This document shows, piece after piece, positions 40,549 through 46,594 of a stretch of DNA of 46,594 bases. The translations under genes were made by a program, and so were the position numbers. Where the stretch lies: the NCBI GenBank assembly GCA_022730455.1, contig DZDI01000003.1, forward strand, positions 9,702-56,295, read 5' to 3'. The notes beneath the pieces were generated by a model that was not told the DNA's origin, did no database searches, and saw only the letters and a list, made by a program, of their open reading frames with translations. Origin of the DNA: Phycisphaera mikurensis. Lineage in GTDB: Bacteria > Planctomycetota > Phycisphaerae > WQYP01. How positions within the stretch are numbered: the stretch's first letter is position 1; the number at the start of each line of letters is the position of its first letter.

Positions 40549-41714
40549 CGAGCATCAGCACGACTGAAAGCGCGTCCAGCGCCAACATGGTGCACCGACC
40601 GCCATTTTTAAATTGGCCGGTTGCCCGGCGTGAGTTTTACCAATCCATCATGATCGCGCTCAGTTTGCCGTTGCTTTGGGGCATAGGTATTTTCGGCGTG
40701 CGCGCATTGCTGATTATTTTCAGCACGGTGCTGGCAGCCGTGCTTACGCAGGTGGTGTTGCGTCGCGTTACACGTCGTTGTGCGTGGATGCCGTTCAACC
40801 ACACGATTATCTCGGCGATGATGCTGGCCGCGTTGTCGCCTGAGAGTTGCCCCATTTGGCTCTCTGCCGCAGCGGGCGTGGTCATGACAGGTTTAATATT
40901 CCTGGCTGGACTGCCGGGACGGCATCGGGTTCATGCGGGGTTGCTGGTCGCCCTGCTGTTGAGCCTGGCGGTGGGGCAATCCCAAAGCGGGCCGATATTG
41001 ATAAGAGACACCTTGCTGGTGGGCCATTTGACGCGAACCGTCACACTTGGTCATTATCGCTGGCCCCGGCACACCACGGTCCGCGGCAACGATGCGGTGA
41101 CGCTTCCGATGCCCGATTATGTGCTATCCCGAACCCTGCGCAGGGTATCAGATCGGCCCGCGAGTCAAAAAGCCCATAACGAGCTGAATAACGCATTTGG
41201 CGCGCTGTTGCCACCGCCACCGGCATTATTTCTTGGTGCCATGCCGGGACGTGTAGGAGTGGTGGGTGTTTTGGGCATTCTCATCGGGGGCCTGATGCTG
41301 GGATATCGAAATATTCTCAATCCCGCCGCGTGGGGCATGTTCATTTTCTTCGTACTCTTGGGACTGTTATTTGGCCCGTTATCCGCCCACGCGTTACATC
41401 ACGAATTCTGGCAAAGCCTGGGCGGGATATGGTATTTACCTCCGGAGCGGGCCATTTATCTGCTGTACGTGGAGCTTTTTACTGGCGACTTTCTGTTTGC
41501 GTCGGTATTTCTTTTGGCTATGCCAGGGACGCTACCACTTAATCCGCGGGCGCGCTGGGTGTTTCTACTTGCCGCTGGCCTGCTGGCGGCGCTGTTTTCC
41601 CGCATTGCCCTGCCACTGCCTCCGGCCACGACTGCCATCTTAATGATGATGCCACTGGCACCGTGGCTGGATTCCATTTTGCCCCGGCGCAGTTGGCTGG
41701 GAGATCAGCGTTGA
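40545..41714 (+). CDS. RnfD-like membrane protein lacking the FMN-attachment threonine
   Basis: A 389-residue integral membrane protein of the RnfD/NqrB family, with hydrophobic helices from about residue 37 to near the C-terminus. The family segment LFLGAMPGRVG-VGVLGILIGGLMLGYR is well kept, as is FTGDFLFASVFLLAMPG. The preceding SGAT motif, whose threonine carries covalent FMN in Rnf and Nqr, is FGAL here. The protein may therefore lack FMN and act as a quinone- or heme-linked membrane partner of the RnfC-like protein. No RnfA, B, E or G lies nearby. Its 3' end overlaps the plsY 3' end by ten bases, tail to tail. Confidence 0.82.
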   Translation: MTSISTTESASSANMVHRPPFLNWPVARREFYQSIMIALSLPLLWGIGIFGVRALLIIFSTVLAAVLTQVVLRRVTRRCAWMPFNHTIISAMMLAALSPESCPIWLSAAAGVVMTGLIFLAGLPGRHRVHAGLLVALLLSLAVGQSQSGPILIRDTLLVGHLTRTVTLGHYRWPRHTTVRGNDAVTLPMPDYVLSRTLRRVSDRPASQKAHNELNNAFGALLPPPPALFLGAMPGRVGVVGVLGILIGGLMLGYRNILNPAAWGMFIFFVLLGLLFGPLSAHALHHEFWQSLGGIWYLPPERAIYLLYVELFTGDFLFASVFLLAMPGTLPLNPRARWVFLLAAGLLAALFSRIALPLPPATTAILMMMPLAPWLDSILPRRSWLGDQR

Positions 41715-42406
41715 TTGGGAGGCTGATCAGCGGCGGTTGCTTTTTCAGTTGGTTTGGGGGCGGGGCCGACCAGTTTTTTCTCAGTGCCCGCCAGCAGGCG
41801 GGAAATATTACTGCGATGTTTAATGATAATCAGCAGTGAAAATGCCGCCGATGCCGCCAGCAGGGGCCACAACTCCATCCACGGCTGCGGCGGCAGCCAG
41901 TACCACGCATGCGGCGCGTATCTGCCGGCAAAAAGCACCGCCAGCGGAAAGACCACTGCACCTGCCAGGGAACTCAGTGAGATAATGCGTGAGACAAGAA
42001 AGACCAATATAAATACAATACACGCGACAGCGACACCAAAAGTTGAGACTGGCCATATCCCCAGTGCAGCGCCAAACGTGGTGGCTACCCCCTTGCCGCC
42101 CTTGAATTTCAAGTACACGGGAAAGACATGCCCGAGAATGGCGCCGCTGGCGGCGATCAGTGGCGGCCAGTTGCTGGTTCCCCAATGGGCGCCGGCCAGA
42201 CTGGTAAGCAAAACAGGTGCAAATCCCTTGGCAAAATCAAGCCCAAAGGTCAGCCAGAAATAGCGCATTCCCAGCAGACGACCGACATTGGTGGCGCCGA
42301 TGTTGCCGCTTCCCTGCGTGCGGATGTCGATCCCTTTAGCCTTACCCACCAGCAAACCGAAAGGAATGGACCCGAGCAGGTACGCCCCCACCGCCGCCAA
42401 GATCAT
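41705..42406 (-). CDS. plsY: Acyl-phosphate:glycerol-3-phosphate acyltransferase PlsY
   Basis: Membrane acyltransferase that makes lysophosphatidate from acyl phosphate and glycerol 3-phosphate, the first acylation of phospholipid synthesis. It has 233 residues from ATG 42406. The three signatures are clear: GSIPFG near residue 14, GSGNIGATNVGR, and FKGGKGVATTFG, with the late KHRSNISRLLAGTE. It is slightly longer than usual, with a C-terminal tail. An upstream reading to 42490 overlaps the glycosyltransferase and is rejected. It is the last gene of the minus-strand envelope cluster, 73 bases after the glycosyltransferase stop. Confidence 0.95.
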   Translation of the reverse strand: MILAAVGAYLLGSIPFGLLVGKAKGIDIRTQGSGNIGATNVGRLLGMRYFWLTFGLDFAKGFAPVLLTSLAGAHWGTSNWPPLIAASGAILGHVFPVYLKFKGGKGVATTFGAALGIWPVSTFGVAVACIVFILVFLVSRIISLSSLAGAVVFPLAVLFAGRYAPHAWYWLPPQPWMELWPLLAASAAFSLLIIIKHRSNISRLLAGTEKKLVGPAPKPTEKATAADQPPNQR

Positions 42407-42479
42407 TTCAACGCCTGATAACACCAACCGTCCCCCATTGAATACACAATACCGTGCGCCGACCATGCCAGTCGGATGT

Positions 42480-43727
42480 TCACCGGCCACCGAGGTTCAG
42501 TACATCCGCGTAAATATGTCTCAGTCGGTCCATGTAGGCATCGGGTGAGAGCACCGCCAGACGGCTTGCCGCCTCGGAAGCCCTATGCAGTCGCATTGGC
42601 CAATCCGGTTGTAATGCCTCCAGCGCCGAGGTCATTTCTGCCACGCTGCGAGGGGAATCAACAATGACACCCATCTGCAATGCTTCAACCAGATCGGCCG
42701 CTCCCAGAAACCGCGTGCTTATAACATCCAGCCCATGTACCATGGCTTCGAGAGCCACCAGACCGAAACTATCGTAAAACGTGGGGAACAATAGTGCATC
42801 AGCCGACGCATATATCTTACCCATTTCGCGGGTGGGGCCGATAAACTTCACACGTGGACTGACGCCCAGATCCTCGGCGAGTTCCAAATACCGACGCACC
42901 TTGCCCATCCCCACCACGATAAGAAACCAATCAGTGGTGGCAGCCACGGTGCGGATCGCCCACGCCAATCCCTTGCGCCGAAAGTCATGGCCGGCAAACA
43001 CCGCCACTCGTGCCGGGGTGGGCAGGTTGTACATGGCCCTGAACCAGTCACGGTCCTGCCGCATCTGAGATGGCGATGGAGCGGTATACATCATCGGGTT
43101 TTCCAGCCGTATCAGCCGATGGGCCGGCACCTGATAAAAGCGGGAGAAATCTTTCATCACCATGTTACTGATACATATAATTTTGGCGGCACCGCCCCGA
43201 TTCACCGGCGAACAGGCGGATTTTTCAAGCGCCAGCAGCGCCCGCTGCTTGCCGGAAATACCCAGCGTCAACCGCTTTAAACCCGCGGCTGCGGAATGAT
43301 CGCGCGAATGCACCGCCTGGTGCTGCATCCGCAGGTACACGCCGGGCTGCGGATGGTAAACATCACCGGGATAGGCCACGGAGATCGAGTGGACCAAGTC
43401 CGGTTTGTGCTTGCGGCACCACTGCCGCACGCCCCGTCCAAACTGCCGAAATCCCATCCCCGTGCTGAGCTTCACGGCACGAATTTGGTGAATGGTTACG
43501 CCCGCTACAGATGCCGTCTGAATGCCACCAGCCGTAGCGGATTTAATGGCATCGTGCGATGCACCACGGTGCGCCGCCTGATAGCGATCACGCCGACGGC
43601 TGCTTTTGTGACACACGACTTGAACGTCGTGACCGCTAGCCACGAGCTGTTCGGCAAGCCATACGGCAAAGTGCTCGGCTCCACCCCGAGCGGCGTCAAA
43701 ATGCTCAATCACCAAAGCTATTTTCAT
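42480..43727 (-). CDS. Glycosyltransferase family 4, WaaG-like
   Basis: A 415-residue GT-B glycosyltransferase of family 4. The N-terminal half starts MKIALVIEHFDAARGGAEHF, typical of the LPS-core glucosyltransferase WaaG. The C-terminal half has the nucleotide-sugar-binding region with TFYDSFGLVALEAM, an EX7E motif in which the first Glu is Asp. The string QVPAHRLIRLENPM fits the same family. Likely role: addition of a hexose to the LPS core on the cytoplasmic face. Start ATG 43727 overlaps the TGA of the upstream heptosyltransferase by four bases, so they are coupled. The donor and acceptor sugars cannot be read. Confidence 0.9.
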   Translation of the reverse strand: MKIALVIEHFDAARGGAEHFAVWLAEQLVASGHDVQVVCHKSSRRRDRYQAAHRGASHDAIKSATAGGIQTASVAGVTIHQIRAVKLSTGMGFRQFGRGVRQWCRKHKPDLVHSISVAYPGDVYHPQPGVYLRMQHQAVHSRDHSAAAGLKRLTLGISGKQRALLALEKSACSPVNRGGAAKIICISNMVMKDFSRFYQVPAHRLIRLENPMMYTAPSPSQMRQDRDWFRAMYNLPTPARVAVFAGHDFRRKGLAWAIRTVAATTDWFLIVVGMGKVRRYLELAEDLGVSPRVKFIGPTREMGKIYASADALLFPTFYDSFGLVALEAMVHGLDVISTRFLGAADLVEALQMGVIVDSPRSVAEMTSALEALQPDWPMRLHRASEAASRLAVLSPDAYMDRLRHIYADVLNLGGR

Positions 43728-45079
43728 ATTTTACGTGCCTCGATGGCTTGTTCCACCGCCGCTTTAACCATCTCCACCGTTATACCCCGCATGCAGCGGT
43801 GATCAATCGGACATACCTTGAGTTGGCACGGGCCGCATGCCACCGGCACGCTGACAATTTGCTCGCATGCGTCGTAAGTCTGAGCCCAGCGCGTATCTGT
43901 TGGGCCAAAGAGCGTCACCAGCGGACGGGCAAATGCGGCCGCAAAGTGGCGCGGGCCGGTATCATTACAGACCACTAATCCCGACCGCGCCACAAGGGCC
44001 TTGACGGTACCCAGCGCCACGGGATTTTCCTGCGCCGCTAAATTGGTTACACGCAATTGTTCTGCCGCCGACAGGTGGTTGATCACCTCGGCAAGCATCG
44101 GTTTTTCAGCGGGTGCGCCGGCCAGCAGGATATGCCATTTCCGACCCGCACCGCCCCCAGCCAGCCAACGAATTAAATCTGCAAATCGGTCCGGCGGCCA
44201 GCATTTTGACGCGCCGAAATTCGCCCCGGGAAACACGACTGCATAGGGCGTTGGAATGTGATTATCGGCAAGGAATTGCGCCGCTTCGGTCGTTTCCTGG
44301 CAACTGCAAAAAACCTCCATGTGCAACCGGGCGCTTGATGGTGGAATTATGGCTTCACTGGCAGCGGGACGGGGGCGGGCCGCCGAGCCGAATGTACCTT
44401 GCAATACATCTATAAGTTTTAAATAATACTCAACCGTCGATAGGGGCTGATAGTTACGCCACCGGCACACCCGGCGCCGAATCACACGCAAAGGGGCTAT
44501 GCGGCGAGATCCGACTTCGGCCGGCGGGCCATCTGCCGATCCGCTGGCTATGTGCTGGCGAAAACGTGCCCGCTCCAACTGCTGGGCGATTTCAGCATCG
44601 GTTCGCACGGGAGCCTGCAGGTACGCGGTTAACAACACTCGGCGGCCATCACGTTCATAACCAATGCGTACTGGAATACCTGCCCGCCACGCGATCAGCG
44701 CCGACCGCCAACTGTTGGGCAAAATGATGGCCACATCAAAATGCTCATTGGCCAGCATTCGGGCGGTGGCGCCGATATGAATCTTCTGGTCTCGATACTG
44801 GTATGGAAAAGTGCGATGGACATACGGCATGCCAGTAAGAACCGGCGCCACCAACGACCGGGCCAATGCGGTAATCTTGGGTTTTGTCGGCAACGCAGCC
44901 AGTGATTTAAGCAGCGGTGTGGCCATCACCCCATCACCCAACCAATTGGGCATAATCACCAGCACGTTTTTGGCGTCCGTAGACGATACCTCATTCACCC
45001 CACCATTGTGCGACAGCGGGCGGTATTTTTCCAATTTGTCACGGGCATGGCTTCGGCACCAGCAGGTACAGGCCGCCAT
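43724..45079 (-). CDS. Glycosyltransferase family 9, heptosyltransferase-like
   Basis: GT9 enzyme, 451 residues, similar to ADP-heptose:LPS heptosyltransferase II (WaaF). Signatures: VLVIMPNWLGDGVMATPLL, DVAIILPNSWRSALIAW with RIGYERDGRR, PGANFGASKCWPPDRFA, and the C-terminal VVCNDTGPRHFAAAF followed by LFGPTD. It probably adds heptose to the inner core of LPS. The middle contains a long insertion (about residues 165-250), absent from ordinary WaaF, that could be a lineage-specific loop. ATG 45079 gives a cysteine-rich opening outside the family; GTG 44998 is the likely alternative. Two bases after the porin stop, and overlapping the GT4 gene. Confidence 0.9.
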   Translation of the reverse strand: MAACTCWCRSHARDKLEKYRPLSHNGGVNEVSSTDAKNVLVIMPNWLGDGVMATPLLKSLAALPTKPKITALARSLVAPVLTGMPYVHRTFPYQYRDQKIHIGATARMLANEHFDVAIILPNSWRSALIAWRAGIPVRIGYERDGRRVLLTAYLQAPVRTDAEIAQQLERARFRQHIASGSADGPPAEVGSRRIAPLRVIRRRVCRWRNYQPLSTVEYYLKLIDVLQGTFGSAARPRPAASEAIIPPSSARLHMEVFCSCQETTEAAQFLADNHIPTPYAVVFPGANFGASKCWPPDRFADLIRWLAGGGAGRKWHILLAGAPAEKPMLAEVINHLSAAEQLRVTNLAAQENPVALGTVKALVARSGLVVCNDTGPRHFAAAFARPLVTLFGPTDTRWAQTYDACEQIVSVPVACGPCQLKVCPIDHRCMRGITVEMVKAAVEQAIEARKI

Positions 45080-45081
45080 TG

Positions 45082-46401
45082 CTAAAACGACAGGCTGAAG
45101 CGCAGCGTCGCTACCAGCGCATCGGGATATATTCCGCCTCCGTCATTGATAACGTATTGCAGGTCCGGCTGAATCGAAATGCCGTGAGGGAAATTGAACG
45201 TGTAAAACGCCTCGAAATTTAATTCATAAGGTTTAGGCAAACCAGCCTGTGAACTGATGTGTCCCCAGTTGTACCCCACACCAAGCTGATCGTTGGGGCG
45301 ACTTGGTATGAGGCCGGTGGCCAAAAGCCCGCCCAATGACGTGAAATCGATGCCGCCGTCGGCCACCTGCTGATCACCGCCGCCAAGAATTTCATATGCC
45401 GCCAGACTCTGGTCCTGATCGTTGGCCCAGAGGGTCTGGTCGATATACCCATAGCCGCTGCCTCCACCGGACTGCACCGATCCGCCCAGCGTGCTAAGCT
45501 GCCCGGTGCGCCAAGTGCCGCCCAAGGCCAGCACTCCCGGTAAATTGCCGTCGATCTGCCAACGGTAATCTCCCTCGGCAATCAGGAACGTGCCGACCGG
45601 TTGCCCGGGAGGTTCCAGCGTGTTGAGCACTTGGTCAAATGCGGACGGATGGAAGCGGTCAAAATAATAGGCACCAAACTTGAAGGTTAACGGTCCACTG
45701 GGATTCAGCACCGTGACGATACCGGGCGCCGAAGACGGATAATAGGACGAACCAATGATCGTCGGAAAGGTTGTTGGTGACGGATTAAGGAATGCCTGGG
45801 CATCGGGCGGTTCGCCAAAAAAGTCGGCGGCGTCCTGCCGACCCACGCGAACTTCAAATGATTTTCCAAACATCTGGTCGTAGTACAGTTGGTAAAGCGC
45901 ACTAAAGGGAGGGGCGTCATTGTTGTCAAAACCGAGCAGAGACCCCACTTGCGTGGCATTGCCGTTTTGCCCCCATAGCCCTTCATAGCTGGCGAAAATG
46001 GTTCCGCCGCGCAGATGGAAAAGCTTTTGGGTATTCAAGCTGACATTTAATGTTAGTAGTGTGCGATAGGCTGACCGATGCGTCGCCAAACCACCGGATA
46101 GATCGTACGATCCATCAGTCTCCAGCGAACCTGTGAAATTAATCCCCGTATTTTGAAGCCTAGACCGCAGGCCGAACCAATTGCCGGTCAGATCACCGGA
46201 ATAACTCGATCCGGAAACGGCGGCTGTATTTTGGACGGCCGGGGCAGTCGACGCGGCCAGCGGCGCCGCGGTGGGATCATCCGCGACCGCCAGTTGTATC
46301 CCGGCTACCGGGAAAAATGCTACAGACACCACCACGCCCAAACGCCATCTGCTGCGCCACTGCCGGTAGGCGAACCATCCCCTATTGACATCCCAACGCA
46401 T
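45082..46401 (-). CDS. OprB-like carbohydrate-selective porin
   Basis: Outer-membrane beta-barrel porin of the OprB family, 439 residues. A long N-terminal signal (about 22-40, LGVVVSVAFFPVAGIQLAVA) is followed by an Ala/Thr/Pro-rich linker and the family opening GDLTGNWFGLRSRLQNTGINF. Further strings typical of OprB: VRVGRQDAADFFG, PNDQLGVGYNWGHIS, and ELNFEAFYTFNF, ending in the outer-membrane-type C-terminal phenylalanine (LRFSLSF). It likely admits sugars through the outer membrane. Start ATG 46401 with AAAGGGAAGG upstream. First gene of the envelope cluster. Confidence 0.9.
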   Translation of the reverse strand: MRWDVNRGWFAYRQWRSRWRLGVVVSVAFFPVAGIQLAVADDPTAAPLAASTAPAVQNTAAVSGSSYSGDLTGNWFGLRSRLQNTGINFTGSLETDGSYDLSGGLATHRSAYRTLLTLNVSLNTQKLFHLRGGTIFASYEGLWGQNGNATQVGSLLGFDNNDAPPFSALYQLYYDQMFGKSFEVRVGRQDAADFFGEPPDAQAFLNPSPTTFPTIIGSSYYPSSAPGIVTVLNPSGPLTFKFGAYYFDRFHPSAFDQVLNTLEPPGQPVGTFLIAEGDYRWQIDGNLPGVLALGGTWRTGQLSTLGGSVQSGGGSGYGYIDQTLWANDQDQSLAAYEILGGGDQQVADGGIDFTSLGGLLATGLIPSRPNDQLGVGYNWGHISSQAGLPKPYELNFEAFYTFNFPHGISIQPDLQYVINDGGGIYPDALVATLRFSLSF

Positions 46402-46594
46402 GAAAACCTTCCCTTTCGAATATTGAATATTTCGTAACCGTTCACGGGTAAAAGTGGCGAAATTTGTTAAATAACCGATGTTTTTGGCGATGCAGGCCTA
46501 TTTTAGGGCTGTTTTTTGCACATTAGCCCTATAATATCAGTGGGTGTGCCCGTTTTTGTCGGGAAGTAAAAATATGGCATAATAGGGTGTGTTC
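46402..46594. other. Right-edge spacer upstream of the porin
   Basis: It contains the porin leader (AAAGGGAAGG before ATG 46401) and an inverted repeat TAGGGCT (46504-46510) / AGCCCTA (46525-46531) that abuts a plus-strand TATAAT (46530-46535). A T-rich loop lies between. No promoter for the porin could be fixed with confidence. Confidence 0.4.

Noticed and set aside
42407-42490. Upstream extension of plsY into the glycosyltransferase
   Set aside because: It overlaps the GT4 stop, and the PlsY family begins at MILAAVGAYLLGSIPFG.
1-46594. CRISPR array, prophage, transposase or toxin-antitoxin locus
   Set aside because: No regularly spaced repeats, integrase, transposase or small paired genes were seen; the repeats found are irregularly dispersed.

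Overview
This 46.6 kb window looks like chromosomal DNA of an aerobic, Gram-negative, GC-rich bacterium. The envelope genes (heptosyltransferase, LPS-core-type glycosyltransferase, OprB-like porin, two lipoproteins) imply an outer membrane. The combination of a full alternative complex III plus caa3 oxidase operon, a large membrane von Willebrand protein, DUF1015, tandem HD-GYP and repeat-rich spacers fits Planctomycetota (possibly Phycisphaerae). That assignment is inference from gene content only. No rRNA, tRNA, CRISPR array, transposase or phage gene was recognised.

Layout. Positions 1-385 are a repeat-bearing spacer. 385-4046 (minus) carries an inactive/active M16 peptidase pair followed by a SCO-type copper chaperone. 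4442-5872 (plus) is a tandem HD-GYP gene broken by two compensating frameshifts, convergent with radA (5934-7331, minus). A 977-residue TPR lipoprotein (7803-10736, minus) is followed by a plus-strand run: uppP, gyrA, a DUF1015 protein, a VWA/amidotransferase-like membrane protein, rho and a small zinc-ribbon protein (to 21082).

The centrepiece is 21280-36878 on the minus strand, thirteen genes in one direction: actA-B-C-D-E-F (quinol:cytochrome c oxidoreductase), a membrane-anchored monoheme cytochrome c, a second SCO, then ctaC (CuA subunit with two fused cytochrome c domains), ctaD (A2-type subunit I), ctaE, ctaF and a second subunit-III-like gene. Electrons would pass from quinol through ACIII and cytochrome c domains to CuA and oxygen. 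A candidate sigma70 promoter lies upstream of actA. An internal promoter with a 20-bp perfect palindrome precedes ctaD. An intrinsic terminator and a second long hairpin sit between ctaD and ctaE.

From 37441 the plus strand has an aldo/keto reductase behind a near-consensus promoter, an exported lipoprotein truncated hemoglobin, and an RnfC-like/RnfD-like pair that keeps its iron-sulfur and membrane parts but has lost recognisable flavin-site residues; no other Rnf subunit is present. The right end (minus) is an envelope cluster: OprB-like porin, GT9 heptosyltransferase, GT4 glycosyltransferase and plsY, nearly all touching.

The most unusual points are the degenerate RnfCD pair beside an exported hemoglobin, the triplicated cytochrome c module of the oxidase operon, the regulatory palindrome and terminator inside that operon, and at least two families of short dispersed repeats confined to spacers (a roughly 50-bp element in three copies, and GC hairpins ending in GGCTAAAC).
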